A program made the position numbers and the translations under genes. Shown one piece after another: positions 11,885 through 24,929 of a DNA stretch of 64,000 bases. The notes beneath the pieces were generated by a model that ran no database searches, was not told the DNA's origin, and saw only the letters and a list, made by a program, of their open reading frames with translations. Source of the DNA: Dipteris shenzhenensis (Eukaryota > Polypodiophyta > Polypodiopsida > Gleicheniales); the NCBI GenBank assembly GCA_047967505.1, contig CM106541.1. One strand, 5' to 3'. Each line of letters begins with the position of its first letter. The first letter of the stretch is position 1.

Positions 11885-12300
11885 TCCACGCTCCCTCTCC
11901 ATGCTCCATGCTCCACGCTCAGCCTCGCCATCGCTCCACGCTCCCTATGCTTAGCCTCGCCATTGCTCAGCCTATGCTCTCCTTTACTTAGCTTCGCCAG
12001 CCCATGCTCAGCTTTGCCAGCCTACGCTCTCATTGCTTAGCCTCATCAGCCTACACTCAGCTTTGCCAGCCTACACTCCCCTACGCTCAGCCTCGCCATC
12101 GCTCCCCTCTGCTTAGCCTCGCCATCACTCCACCTATCTATCTGCTCTCTCCTCTGCTCAGCATACACCATCGTCATCTACACCTGTTCCATCATTCCAT
12201 GCTCCATCGCTCCACGTTCCACACTCCACGCCATCGCTCCATGCTCAGCCTTGCCATCGCTTCACTGACTAAGTCTATACCATCGCTCCACGCGATGTGA
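11885..12300. repeat. C/T-rich minisatellite built on CTCAGCCTCGCCATCGCTCCA
   Basis: Variants of CCATGCTC, CCACGCTC and CAGCCTCGCCATCGC recur irregularly every 20-40 bp. The strand bias (C/T-rich top strand) resembles the C/T-rich blocks at 18.5-18.95 and 52.7-52.97 kb, which also neighbour LINE sequence. Confidence 0.55.
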
Positions 12301-12724
12301 ATGGTCACCCAGTTGCTAGGCAAACTAGGGGTTAGACTAACCCTGGTCGACTAACTCTAATTAGTAGGCTAGTTATAGAGGCTAACTAGATTGTCAACTA
12401 ACCAAACTAGAACCAATCAATATGGTTAGTGTAACCAGACTAGCCTGTAACCATCGTCATCTGCACCTGTTCCATCATTCCATGCTCCATCGCTCCACGT
12501 TCCACGCTCCACGCCATTGCTCCACACTCAGCCTCGCCATCACTTCACTGACTAAGTCTACACCATCGCTCCACGTGGCGTGAACAATCACCCAGCTGCT
12601 AGGCAAACCATGGGTTAGACTAACCCTGGTCGACTAACTCTAGTTAGTAGGCTAGTTACAGGAGGCTAACTAGACTGTCAACTAACCAGACTAGAACCAA
12701 TCAATATGGTTAGTGTAACCAGAC
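12168..12724. repeat. 283-bp tandem duplication
   Basis: A ~273-bp block starting ATCGTCATCT and ending GTAACCAGAC occurs at 12168-12440 and 12451-12724, offset 283 bp. The copies differ by scattered substitutions. The second half of each is packed with TTAGT/ACTAA motifs (for example GGTTAGACTAACCC). No gene lies inside. Confidence 0.85.
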
Positions 12725-13063
12725 AATTACTTACCCAGTTACTCCACACCGCCCCCCCCAAAAACGGGTGTCACCTGTCATTTTGTGTCTGTCAGAGATA
12801 ATCTGTATCTGTCAGAAAACAATAGAAAAATCAGAGAAAATCCTCCTCCTTTCCCCTCCACATTCACCCATCCTCCACCCCAACCTACAGCTTCAACCCA
12901 CAACCCTGCCTTTTGCCCCCTCCATTGAGGTCTCCTGCTCCTCGCCTTTTTTCAACCCCCTAGGGGTACCTCCCATCATGGGGGGCAGGGGGGGGCTCCT
13001 GTTCCCGCTCCCACTCCCGCTCCTGCACTAAGACCTGCACCAAACACGGGTCAATCAAACGAA

Positions 13064-14441
13064 ATGGGGAAAGGTGGCAAAGATACGGATAAAGCCGCCA
13101 AGAAATATGACAACAAAGCCAAGAAACAAACACAGCTGAAACTTAAGGAGGTGAACACACACTACAACCGCAGTGGACTCGGAGTTGACAGCAAAGCAAA
13201 GGTGGGGTCCACCTCTGCCTCAACTTCAATTTCAGATTCAGTCTTAGCTTCAGTCTTAGCTACATCCTCATCCTTAGCTTCAGCTCCAGCCTCAGCATCA
13301 GCTCCAGTTCCAGTTTCAGCTCTACTTTGAGCTCCCCTTCCGCTCCAGTTCTAGTTTCAGCTCTACTTTGAGCTCCCCTTCCATCCTCAGCCTCTACAAT
13401 TACAACTACTGGCTCTAATATACCCCTACCCATGACATCGATTGCTCCACCCTCCCTTAGGATAGAGGGGTTGTCACTGACACCATCTCTTCCATCTCTC
13501 CCCCATCTCCCTTCTTCTCCCGCTACAGTTCTCTCTCCGATTATGACACCTACTTTGGAGGGGTCATACATTGTTCCACACTACTCGACCTTTTTCTCTC
13601 CTCTGCCTCTCAGTCAACCCAGGTTCCTACACCCTGTTGGGATTGCTGCCTCCTCCAGGCCACTATCATCTCTATACTGCACCCATCTCACCCAGTCACA
13701 TCACCCAGCCTTCAGTCTCATCCTCACACTTTCATGCCACAGTCCTTTCAGTTTTTGCTAGGAGCTAGAACTTGCTGATGGAGGTTCATAGCATCCGAGA
13801 GTGTAAGAGGGAGCTGTCACACTTCGCATAGGAGTAGACACGCTTCACCCAGGAGTAGGCGTGTCTCATACAAGAGTAGTCTCAGGCTATCCAAGACCAG
13901 GATGATCTTATTCAAGGGCTCAGATGGGAGATCTCGCAGCTCTGACAGGAGGTCGCTGCTATACGTACAGTCCCAGGGAGCACCCCAATTGTGGAGGCAC
14001 AGATTGTGAGCATGCAATCTACCATCGAGGAGATGTTCAAATGGGTCGACGTAGCCAAATGGGAACCTGCAAGCATAACCGTTTCAGCTACCCTCCTAGA
14101 GTAGTAGCAGAGAGCCAACAAGGCTCTCAACGTCAGAGTAAATGGGATCCCACACAACACTGATGGAAGATGCGACTGCCTTCGTGGCCACTACTCTAGG
14201 GGCGACTGAGCACATGATTGAGAGAGCATGGCAGGTAGGGAGGGACCCCAACCGAGAAAGCCCCTTATCATACGGTTCCATGATGCCCATGCACAACTTT
14301 CAGCTTTACGCCATAGGTCAGCCTTATGAGACCAGCCAACGATCTCCATGGATGAGGATCTCACCACACTACAGGTTGAGAAGAGGCGCTTTTTGTTGCA
14401 ATAGCGGAATCAGGCCCGCAAGGAGGGGAAGTGGACAGTAG
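13064..14441 (+). pseudogene. LINE ORF1 (L1 ORF1p-like RNA-binding protein), broken
   Basis: The proposed start reads MGKGGKDTDKAAKKYDNKAK, a basic N-terminus, followed by an Ala/Ser/Pro-rich low-complexity stretch. From ~13760 to 14060 a heptad-like Glu/Gln-rich segment (RFTQE, QDQDDLIQGL) suggests a coiled coil. After it come RVNGIP (14126) and then, in a shifted frame, the counterpart of copy 2's IERAWQVGRDPN. This order (coiled coil, RRM-like, basic C-terminal domain) is that of the L1 ORF1p/Transposase_22 family, an RNA-binding trimer that coats LINE RNA. Several frameshifts and stops, including a run of E-to-stop changes near 13835-13875, break the frame. Copy 2 keeps this part better. 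The link between 13064 and the coiled coil is inference. Confidence 0.55.
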
Positions 14442-14459
14442 TAAAGATGGATGACTCCT

Positions 14460-17400
14460 TACAGGCCCCTGTCGAGCACCCACCTCTCCTCTCGTATAGG
14501 GAGGCAGGGTCTATGAGACTCAGACACACAAGACGCTATCTTGTACCATCTGGAACTATAATGGTACCTTATGGTCAGAACCAGTGAACTTCTTGGAATC
14601 TTAAACAGGTCACGACATAGTCTTTTATACAGAGACACATCAGAGTCCAGAGAACCCACTACCAGTAATCAGTGGGTATACATGGGAGTTTGCCTACAGA
14701 GATGAGACGAGGGATATAGGAGGGGTTCAAGGGTCAGGAGGAGTTGCAGTCCTTTATAGATCCACACTTTTGGGGGCCATCTCAGTGGATCAGAGAGATA
14801 AACATTTTGGGTTTCTCTGGATCTAGATCCGGATTTATCCAGATTCGGCACATGGACAGCCGCGATCTGTTTATTGTAGTTTGCTACTCCCCCCCCCCCG
14901 AGACCTCCCACTTTGCCAAAAATATTCGAGGGGAGGATGAGACATCCCCATTTGCTGCTCTTTATTAGTCCATTGTTGACTTCTCTAGTTGTAGAGAAGT
15001 CCTCCTAGTTGGGGACTTCAACGCGAGGACAGATGCTGGTCAGGCACCACTCCTCGACTTCAGGGATGATTCCACTCTACTGCCAAACATTGACCTTGAG
15101 GAGGCAGGTATGCTACGAGTTTTGGTTGACGAGGACCATTCACATCTTATGGACAGGTCCTATTAGACCTCGGTAGGATGCATGATCTCATTATTTATAA
15201 TGGTATTGATAGATGACCTGCATCAGGTGGCTTCATGTGCTTTCCACATGGGGGAGGCTTCAGTGTTGTGGACTACATCATGGGATCCCCTGCCTTCACA
15301 TCTTGCATCACTAACTTTACCGTAGCACCTCTCCCTCCAAGGCTTGATCATACCTATCTTTTCTTTAGCATTTCTACTCCCTGTCACACATCACTTTCTA
15401 CCCCATTGAGTTCTTACTCCACCTACCATGATATAAGCTTTGATCGCGATCGAGTCGCGATCACTCACCTACTTACTCTGTCCGTTTGTACATACTTCTC
15501 GCATACATTGAATTTATATCCCTATTAGAGGATCGTGCTACCCTAGTCACTTGCTCACTACACGAGGCTACTCTCCACGCCTTCCCCCACACCACTTGCT
15601 CCACCTACCCCCCCCACGATCTGGGACCGTACCCTGTAATAGCAGGTATGATGATGAGTATAAGGCTTTACGCCATCAGCTCAGATTCGAAACCAAAAAC
15701 AGTCTTTCGAGCGAACCAGAGTTGTTACGCAAGTATCGTCGATTGGTACGTAGGAAGAAACTTGACTTTGTGTGCCAGACGAGGAGGAGCTACTGAACAT
15801 TCTGTTCAGTAATAGCAACTCTAAGAACTTTTGGTGGAGGTTTTTAGAGGGATGGTCCCCCTCTCCACTCACTGACACTCGAGTATGGTTTGATTATGTA
15901 TGCACAATCTATGATATCCCAAATCAGCCAATCCCTAACCTTCACACATGCCATGCCCCACAGCCTACACCCTCTTCACTAGGGAGGGGCTAAAGGATGT
16001 CGTAATGAAACTTCATAATGGCCGACCAAAAGATCATGAGGGGCTATGCACCGAGTTCATTGCATATGGGATTAACCTCCTAGCCCTAATCTTAGCAAAG
16101 CTATTCAATGAAGTTGTTTGCTTGGGGTTTCCATGCACCTGGACCATTAACACCATCTCACCCATTCACAAGACAGGGGATCCCATGAGCCTGGAGAACT
16201 ACAGGACCATTATGATTGGACATGTCATGTCCAAGATTTATGCATTAGTACTTGATTCTGAGGTCAGCCGATTTGTGGAGTGTCGAGGAATTAGAGTAGT
16301 AGGACAAGCTGATTTCACGTGGGATCATGGGGCCATGGACCACATTCTCACACTCAGATGTATCAGCAAGGAGGAGAGGGCATGAAAGCAGAGGGTTTAT
16401 TGTTGCTTTGTGGATTTTTGCAAGGCATCCGAGAGCCTGCCTAATACGATGCCTATAGGATTTGGGTTACAACCAGGAGTTCATTAGGGTTGTCATGGCA
16501 CTTTATGAGCATTTCAGGCAGAGTCCGGACAGGATCTGGATGGAGGCGAGGGCACGAAAGCAGAGGGTTTATTGTTGCTTTGTGGATTTTTGCAAGGCAT
16601 CCGAGAGCCCACTTCATACGACGCCTATAGGATTTGGGTTACAACCAGGAGTTCATTTGGGTTGTCATGGCACTTTATGAGCATTTCAAGCAGAGTCCAC
16701 TGGATGGATAGACCAGATCATGAGCACTATCGGGGTCAAACAAGGGTGTCCATTATCATCTACCTTGTTTAGCCTCTACATTGATGGAGCTCGAGACAGT
16801 GATGCAGACACAGGGGGGGAGGTTTCTCTCTCGTGGGCACGTTGATCCAGATATTGTTTTACGCAGACGACGTGGCTCTCTTGTTTTCCTCAGTAGAGGG
16901 GCTCCAGAGACACCTTAATGCATTATAGTCCTTTTATGAGTCTCATTATTTGAAGGTCAACTTGGGTAAAACCAAGGTTATGATCTTCAATACGTCTCGA
17001 GCTGTAATGCACGAGGAGCAGTTCGCATTTGATGGGTCCCCTGTTAAGGTAGTTTCATCATACACTTATCTTGGGGTTGTCTTTTTCAAACCCATCTTCA
17101 CTATGAGACCCGCGATGCATGCACGTCTGAGCAGAGGATATACTTCATTGGCTAGACTAGAGAGGTAGTGCTTCCGCTCTCACTTTTAGGATCCACGGAC
17201 CAAAGGATTGCTTTTTGACTCCTTGGTCCGCCCAGCAAGGATGTAATGATCCATGGTAAGCCATTCATTCCTCACCAGATCATTTGGTTGAAGTTTGAGT
17301 CACCCCCATTACAGCTAGATGCTGCATTTCACGTCATCGCATATCTGTACCGAGTGAGGGAGTATAAGGATTACACCTCTGGGCGTAGCAGGATACCATG

Positions 17401-18280
17401 GCTAGCACTGTCCTCTTCTATGGCACTTGCAGCAGGGGGAGACCAGAGGTGCCGATATGCATGCACATAGAGATGGTTTGAGGGACTAGGGCTCCACATG
17501 GACAAACTACCTCCATTCCAGTATGGCATGGATGCTCCATTCTCTCCCCTCCTATCACACGAGGTCAACCAGGTTATCTGTGAGGATCTACTATAGCTAC
17601 ACACATTCCGAACTTGGTTGGGCCCGAGTGATCTTCCAATGAAGCTAGGCTTCTACAAATATCACTTCTTACATATCATAGTGGAGGGTTTCATTGATAC
17701 ACCAGGATACACGCAGATTCACCTACCCCACTCACTGAGGATCAGTTTCAGGTATCTTCACAAAGACTTCGTATCGAGAGCAGCAGAGCAGAGTGGTTAC
17801 CCAGGGAGAGGTGCATATGCACATTGCGTGACATAGACCAAAGGTGTTTGGCTCGTTTCATTCATGAGGTGCTTAGACACCGCGAGAGGATACTCCAAGC
17901 ACGGAGATAGGAGCAAACTTCTCCCTCAACTGATATCTCTCAGAGCTTTATCACGGAGTTCTTTCAGCCAAATCACATAGACCCCCACGAGACAAGACCT
18001 TGACATGACCGTGACTCGGAGCCTATGACTCAACAGCTCAGACAGAGGGTTGACACACATATCATACTTGGGGACATCCCCTCCTTGTTTAGGGTCGGAG
18101 CCCAACCAACGAGGGTCATAGTGGCCCTAGTTAGATGCAAAGCTATGACTAGGAGACATACCAGGACTGCACCCTTGAGGGGCCGACAATGCTCTATTGC
18201 TCACCTCATGCCTCCACTGCCTCACCCATCCTCATGTCCTGTTGTTGATGATGATGATGATGATGTTGAGATTGATATAT
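14460..18280 (+). pseudogene. LINE ORF2: endonuclease-reverse transcriptase, broken
   Basis: The endonuclease part has FYTETH (14622, metal-binding Glu), LLVGDFNART (15006, catalytic DxN) and LDHTYLFF (15345, the SDH-type block). A linker (RRLVRRKK, ~15745) leads to the RT: FTREGLKDVVMKLHNGRPKD (15970), SPIHKTGDPMSLENYR (16160), GVKQGCPLSSTLFSLYIDG (16732) and FYADDVAL (16858, catalytic YADD). Frames change repeatedly, and a 172-bp tandem duplication interrupts the RT. The C-terminal part continues through DSLVRPA and HTFRTWLGPSDLPMKLGFY (~17600). In a live element it would nick DNA and copy the LINE RNA at the target; this copy cannot. Confidence 0.75.
16384..16700 (+). repeat. 172-bp tandem duplication inside the LINE RT
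   Basis: The block starting GAAAGCAGAGGGTTTATTG at 16384 recurs at 16556, a 172-bp offset. The copies are ~145 bp long and differ by a handful of bases. Copies 2 and 3 of the LINE do not include this region, so when it arose cannot be told here. Confidence 0.85.
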
Positions 18281-18456
18281 AGTTAACTATCGATAGGACT
18301 ATGTTGTACTATGTTGTACTTAGGACTTAGTACTGCCATTTTGCATTTTGCATTGGTGTGTATGCTCGTTTAGTATCTACACTACCACAGCTCATTGTAT
18401 CAGGTTTTTCACAGTCTCATAGACCCATCAGTCTTCCGAAGACTTTAATAAACTTA

Positions 18457-18474
18457 CTTTCTTTCTTTCTTTCT
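18457..18474 (+). other. LINE 3' tail made of CTTT repeats
   Basis: The element ends in about four CTTT units right after AATAAACTTA, not in poly-A. LINE copy 3 has the same tail as its complement (AAAG units) at 61815-61834, so the tetranucleotide tail belongs to the family. Confidence 0.7.
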
Positions 18475-18989
18475 CACTCAGCATAACCTGTTCACTCTCC
18501 CTCTTTCCCCTGTCTCACCTCTCACACTCCCCTCTCTCTCCCCATGCTCAGTCTCTCCACCTGGATGCTCAAGCCCCCTCTCATTTTCTCCACATCCTCA
18601 TTTCCCTACGAGTCATGGTTACCCGATCACCTCTCCCTCTCTCATAGACCCCCCACTGTTATGGCTCACCATCCTTGACTCACAACTCCCTTGTCACCAC
18701 CCTCTTGCTCCACTCCCTTAGCCTCCTCTCACACCTCTCCCAATTACCACCTCTTGGCACCTCTTCCCCCACACTTAGCCTCTCTGTGCTCATTGTGCCT
18801 CGTCTCTCACCAAACCCGCTTTGGCCTTTATATATTCTCCCCCCTCTTGGGCAACACCCCTTCTCTTAGCCATCTCTTGCCTCTCTTCACTACCCTTTTT
18901 GCTACTCCAACCCCCTCTCTACACGCTCAGCCCCTCGGTGCATAAGGAACTCCAACAGAGCCTTTCAATACAAAAGTCAAAGAAAAAGG
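18475..18989. other. C/T-rich low-complexity stretch
   Basis: Strongly pyrimidine-rich top strand (CTCTCC, CACCTC, CCCCTCT) with open frames that are probably compositional artefacts. No gene is recognised. Confidence 0.55.
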
Positions 18990-20730
18990 GTAACGTTCAT
19001 GAGATCTCTTCCAATGCCGAAGACATAGATAGACATCCTCATATAGATGATGTCATAATTGATAACTATAGAGTTAAGATTGTTTGTATGGATGGTGGGC
19101 TGATATGTAATCTAATGGTGTCCCGAATCATGAAAAGATTAAATCTCTATTGGACTAGGAAATCAGCCATCAAAATCAAGGTAGCAAATGGCTATAAATT
19201 GTCAATCACTGCATTGATTGAGGACCTCCTAGTAATTGTGAATGGTATCCACCACGATATTTACGTAGTTGACATAGAGGATATTGGAAAGAGTTACTTG
19301 GTGAACTTGGGTCAACCTTGGATTAAGTAAAGTGATGCAATCAGCTATTGGAGGACTGGACACAGGTCATTTAGTAACTTGAAAGAGAAAATTCTAGTGC
19401 AAACAAGTGCCATGGAAATTGAAGAGGGTGTAGATTCTATAGGTGACAAGAGTTTCAACTTCCTCCCTTGGTAGCTTTGAAGATGCAAATGGGAGAGTAG
19501 GTTTTGAAACAAGAGCTCTACATTCTTGACATCACCCTAGTGCTCGCACTTCACTCAAAAAGTTTGCATGCTTTCTGTATGCTTTCACGTAATCTCACCC
19601 CACTCAAAAAGTTTAATTTCCTATGCATGTTAAAGTATTTCCCAAGCTCTTCACCACTAATTATCATCACCTCACTAGAGTCAAACTCATTGAGCACAAG
19701 AATGATAGGAGAAAAGCGGCCAGGCCTATTGTGCCATAATTTATGCAACTTGGGCACATCCATATAGGAGTGTTGTAGATGGAGGCTCATAAGCTTTTTG
19801 AAGCTGATTTAATCATGTATGTCTCCCTAGTGGTAGTTACCCCCAAGCAGAACGACAAATGGAGAGTGTGCATCAACTATGAGAAGCTAAATTTTATCAT
19901 TGAGTAGGACCACTTTCTTCTTCCCTTTCTGGACCTTGTTTTGGAGAAGGTTAGTGGTCATGAGATGTATACCTTCTATGATGGATACTTAGGCTTCTAT
20001 CATATATGAACTGTAAAGAAGAAGATGTGCTAAAGATGACCTTCACAACCCCTTGGCAAACCTTTTCCTTTTGTGTCATGCCCTTTGGGCTCAAAGATGC
20101 TCCTTCCACCTTCAATGATGGTCTTTGCACTTTTTTTAGGGAAGTTCTTGGAGGTATTTATCAATAATGTTTTGCATTATGCTATGAGGAAAGAGCATGT
20201 GGAAAAAGTTTGATTGTCTTTTCAAACAATGGATGAAGCTCATGGTGGGGGTGTGAATCCTAAGAAGTGCATAATTGGTGACTATAGAAGGACAAATCCT
20301 CGAGGAAGATGTACACCCTAAAGTTGAGGAAGGGAAGTGATTGTGAGATTGCCAACACCCCAACCTAAAAGGTAGGTGAGGTCTTTTATAAACCTTGTTG
20401 GTCTTTATGCTTGAATATTCGTTAATGTGATAAGTCCCATGGTGCGCTTCCTATGCATGGGAAGGAGTTTGTATGGGATTGTAATTGTTATGAAGTCTTT
20501 ATAAGGATTAAGGATGCATTGTCATTAGCTCGTATTTTTTACAACCCAAATGGGGAAAAAACTTTCTTTATCAACCCTAATGTTGGTTCACATACATTAG
20601 CAAGTATTCTTCTGTAGCAAGGCAAGGATAGGTTCATGTATCCAATCTAATTTGCTTCATGACAAATGCTTGATACTGAGATTTGGTATCCAAAAGTAGA
20701 CAAACAAGCCCTACTCTATGGTGAGTGACC
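18990..20730 (+). pseudogene. Ty3/gypsy pol relic: protease, RT and RNase H remnants
   Basis: In order on the plus strand: a protease-like stretch with VKIVCMDGGLICNLMVSRI (19075), where DGG stands at the usual DSG, and a GQPWIK end (19308). The RT follows with TPKQNDKWRVCINYEKLNF (19840), HEMYTFYDGYLGFYHI (19962), TTPWQTFSFCVMPFGLKDAP (20050) and FINNVLHYA (20160), where the usual YIDD-type catalytic motif is lost. The RNase H start is seen near 20520-20720 (ALSLARIFYNP, DTEIWYPKVDKQALLYGE). Nearly every segment needs a frame change, so this is an old dead copy. No LTRs could be assigned. Confidence 0.75.
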
Positions 20731-23700
20731 TGCAACAACAAGCTCTACTCTATGGCAAGTGACCTGCAGCAACAACAAAACTAAGCAATGACTCAGATAG
20801 CATAACATGATGATAGTAGACAAAGGCTATGCAACACAATGAGTGAGACTTCCTTCTTGCCTAAGAAGTTGGAATCATCATATTCTACTTACATGTCTAC
20901 AACATCTTTGAAGTTGCAAAAGTACACACAATTTCTTGCGAGGCTAGAATATTAGGCACAAGGGAGAAGGAAAGGTTAAGAGAGACCCACAACCTTTCTA
21001 CATGGCTTAAGTTGTGAGGTGATGAATAAATTTTGAAGGGATGAAGCAATGAAGGGATGGCAGTGGCCATGGCTAGCTACTAAGGAAGGAGATGCAATGC
21101 CAATGCTTTGTGACATATAATCGATGGCAAATGGGTCCAAATAGGGTACCTAAATCTTCAATGAAGATTTAAACATGTGGTGACTTATCTATCACATGAT
21201 TACAATGCTTATTAACCATAGTTAGTTGTCTTATCTCAATGCCACATCAACATGCCTAGTCAGTAGTGCCACATCACATATCATGTCACACCACATCATT
21301 AATGCCACCTAAGAACATAGTGCCATGGAGGCACACTTTTGTACAAGTGTGTGAACATACACTGCCACATCATGACCATGTACCAAATCATCATTTTCAA
21401 CCACTCCTTGGGAAAAAATTTGCTACAATTTGCGAATTTCATAGTGGTGTAAAAAACAAAAAATGATTAATACATCATCCTCTACATTCTAAGCACATTA
21501 GACCTAGATTTTGACTTTTTTACAGTTTATGATCATTCAATCCTCATCATTGGAACTGCCTCCCAATCCATTACAACATCCTTGACTCAGCTCATAAAAT
21601 GGACAAAGAAAAAAATCTTTTGCTATGTCTTATGATCGAAGTGTAGTCTACTTGTAGTCTACTTGTAGACTAGCATAGCTGTACAGGAGATTGAACTCCA
21701 CCAATCCAATTGAGCCATTGCCTAAATCACCCGAGTAGTTAGTTTAGTCCATTCAATTCTATCATTAGTGTTCACACACTCATACATCTGACACTATTTT
21801 AACACTCTTGATATTTAGCAATTCATCACATCAGATATTTATGATGCTTGGCAACAATAATCTTCCTCTTACATTAGAATAGTAGCACACATCTTGTGCA
21901 CACATGCCACTCATAAAATCCATCTTGTTGACTATTTTTTGGCCTCTTTTTGGCATGGAATCTTACACAAGGGTAAATTTTTCTTGCAAGGAGGAGGGTG
22001 CATAAGTCAAATCCTATTTTCTTTAAAGAGGCTTATGAATTCCACTGTTATAAAGCTGCCCCAATAACCAAGTCAAGTGGCTCATAAACAAACTAGTTGT
22101 TATCCTTGTCGAGCCATTTCTATCATGTGGAATAAAGGAAATTCTCTATTTTAGAAAGGATAATGGCTTCTACATGTCTTTATGGTAGCAATTATAAGTT
22201 TGGCATCCAAGTTGTCAAATCATGCGATGATGAAGATTATGTGAAGGAATTGTGGTCAAATATGTTATTGATAAGCTAGCTCTATGAAGTCCATTAGAAT
22301 AGTTAGAGCATTCACACAAGATGGAATTACCATGTTCCTCAAGTGACGTATTGGTGAATAGTGTTCACTAGCATCTGCTACGAGCAAGGTGGAAGTGTAG
22401 TGGATGGTGGAGCTAATAGAGGTATATGAAGAGATGGGAAGAGTGGGTGTGTGAATGGTTGGCAAGGTGATATTCTTAGGTGGTCTTTTTTGCTAAAATG
22501 TATTGGTTGGGAAATTCGGTTCAAATTTTTGTCAGTTTTTTGTTATCAAATTTTCATTAGATATTTTCAAGGCTATTTTTTTGTAGAATTTTTCGTCATA
22601 CCTCTTTGTCGAGAATTTATTGATGGACATTATAAATGGAATTTTTTGTCAAATTTTCTTTGATGGAATTCTTTTTTAAAACTTTTTTTACAAAACCTAA
22701 GGATTACAAATTCATGTAATCACATGCACTTTTTTGAGCGATTTACATTCATGAATATGCACATAATGATGGAAAGACCTTTCAAGTCTAAAAATACAAG
22801 GAATCATCAATAAACCAACAATAATAAGACTAATACCACTAGTAAAAGGTCAATATACTATCGATAAAGAGTCATTCACCACCATTATCACATAGTATTA
22901 TCGTCAATAAAGGCTGAAGAAGAGGAGGTGCATGCTCGTGAAATTTATGCACATTTTGAGTGCATGCAACGAATTGCCACTGCACCTCTTCAACACTTGC
23001 CATATAGTATCCAACAAACCTTGCAATGGGCAAACAGTATTGCTGCTCATTGGAAGGACTTGGTGTCCTAGGATGATGTATTAATAATCCATTGGTCCAC
23101 TAGATGTAGAGGAGCAATCTGGAAGTCAACGAAGGCGAAGGTGCTTGGCCTTAGGCTCTAATCCTGTTGAGAAGCATGGGAGATGGAGCATCATTAATTG
23201 TAAACACCAAAAGCTCCAAGCTTGAGCACATGACATATAAATTGACGTATATAGCAAAGAGCCCCAATGTGCCTTTGTATTTTGTAAATACGTTATACAT
23301 GTACTTTGTGAAAGGACTCCCAATACACTTCTTCTTGTACAATGACAAATATACAAAGCCTCAGATTGATGTTGCAGTAACATAAGAGATGCTCTTAGAT
23401 GCATCGATAGAAGCACGAGACAATGGAAGAGCAAGTGGAGAATCCTCATGATGAAAAAAAAACTTATTTTGAGGAGATTTAGTGCTTGCAAAGTGTATTG
23501 ACAATTGAAGTTACATGAAACACTGTCACGACTCTATTTGGCATAGTTACAAAGCTTAACCAAATTGAATGTGCGCTTAAGGCTAGTGCATGGAGCATAG
23601 AGCTACATTACAAGGGGCACAACTAGATAATACAGATATGTTAATATGTTGCCATCTTCAAACCAACCTTTTCTAGTAGAGGCTTTTCTAGCGAGTAGTG

Positions 23701-23903
23701 AAGATGCACTCATATGTATTGTTTATCAAATAGTTTTTGATCTAGTAAATAGCATACCACATCTTATGGACATAAAATTCACTTTATATGCTTGCTACAA
23801 GCGATGCAAGCAAGTAGGCTATGCCCACATTGTCGTTGTGCATTTGCATTATCATTGCATATGGTTTTCTGCATGGGTGATTTGTTGCCATAGTAGCTCT
23901 AAG

Positions 23904-24125
23904 CTCATGAGTCATGTAATTTGAAAAATTTTCTATATTTGAATATATGCCATCTATATTTTTTTGGAGGAAGTATCATACTCATGAGTCATGCAAACTA
24001 AAAGATTTTGTTTGAATGCGAAATCTATATATTTTTAAAGGTAATAGCATACTCATGAGTCCTACAAACTAAAAATATATGAATATTTAAATACATGCTA
24101 GCTATATTTTTTTAAAGGGATTAGC
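23904..24125. repeat. Three ~75-bp degenerate tandem units
   Basis: CTCATGAGTC occurs at 23904, 23981 and 24052. Each is followed by a CAAACTAAAA/AATTTGAAAA-type stretch and ends in CTATATTTTTTT..A/GGG. Confidence 0.65.
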
Positions 24126-24320
24126 ATAATATGTCTTGACTCTTGTGTTCTTAATATTGAAAATTCGATTTAATTATTCCAAGTTTAATATAGATGTGCA
24201 CACTTGAGTCTTTGAAATACTATTTACAGGTTTAATATAATTGTGTATTAAGGCAACCCATTGAAGCACCCCATTGAAGAAAACACATTGAAGAAACCCA
24301 TTGAAGGAAACCTATCAAAG

Positions 24321-24555
24321 CAACCATTAAAGTAAGCATGCAAAGATGAGAAAACCATTAACAGATAATTGTCAACATTAAACCAATGCACACACAATGT
24401 ATAGAAGTATCAACTCTAACATTGATCTAGTGCACATAATCATCACTAAATGACTAATATGGTATCGGACCACCCATTAAAGCAAGCATGCAAAAATTAG
24501 AGAAAATCATGAATACATCATGCCATCATAAACCAATGCACACACAAGCAGAGCA
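24321..24555. repeat. 150-bp-spaced direct repeat
   Basis: CCATTAAAGTAAGCATGCAAA at 24324 recurs as CCATTAAAGCAAGCATGCAAA at 24474. In both places AAACCAATGCACACACAA follows. Confidence 0.65.
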
Positions 24556-24929
24556 CACACAAAGAAAATTCAACTTTCAAAACATCTATCTCATTTGTTA
24601 AAACTTTAAAGAGCTTATAAATTTAATCCACTTTCACAAAATTTAATCATCAAGGCTACGAGGATTAGAGTCATCATTATCTTGCTCATCTTGCTTATCA
24701 TTGTGGCTTGGAAGGCAAATAAGGTCTTCTTCATCCTACAATGGTTGTTTTAATGATGGGAGGAACCACCTCATTGTGGGGGTTAAAGGCCATCGTACCT
24801 TACAATACTCAAACACACATATATATGGATGACATAGAATTAGGTTGTTTAGCACCCACCAAAATTTGTGTGGCTCTCTCTTCTCTCTCACTCTCTTCCA
24901 TTCTGCTTTCGTTGTTGAGATCTCTCAAC

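Larger units (their letters stand above)
13064..18474 (+). mobile_element. LINE copy 1 (L1-type two-ORF non-LTR retrotransposon), degraded
   Basis: Order: ORF1 region (coiled coil plus L1-type RNA-binding module), AP-like endonuclease, reverse transcriptase, C-terminal region, 3' UTR and tail. The 3' end is well defined: GTCTTCCGAAGACTTTAATAAA followed by a CTTT repeat at 18457-18474. The same end occurs inverted at 61.8 kb. The 5' end is uncertain; 13064 is the first plausible ORF1 ATG, and C/T-rich sequence upstream may be 5' UTR. No target duplication was found. Many stops and frameshifts show it is dead. Copy 2 at 53 kb is homologous from about 13727 onward. Confidence 0.8.
20731..24740. 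other. No recognisable gene
   Basis: AT-rich sequence with short broken frames on both strands. The longest (minus 23126-23491, plus 23646-23924) show no motif I can place. Two small local repeats near the end are listed separately. Confidence 0.5.

Noticed and set aside
23126-23491. 121-codon minus-strand frame
   Set aside because: No family motif, and a plus-strand frame lies in the same place; unsupported.
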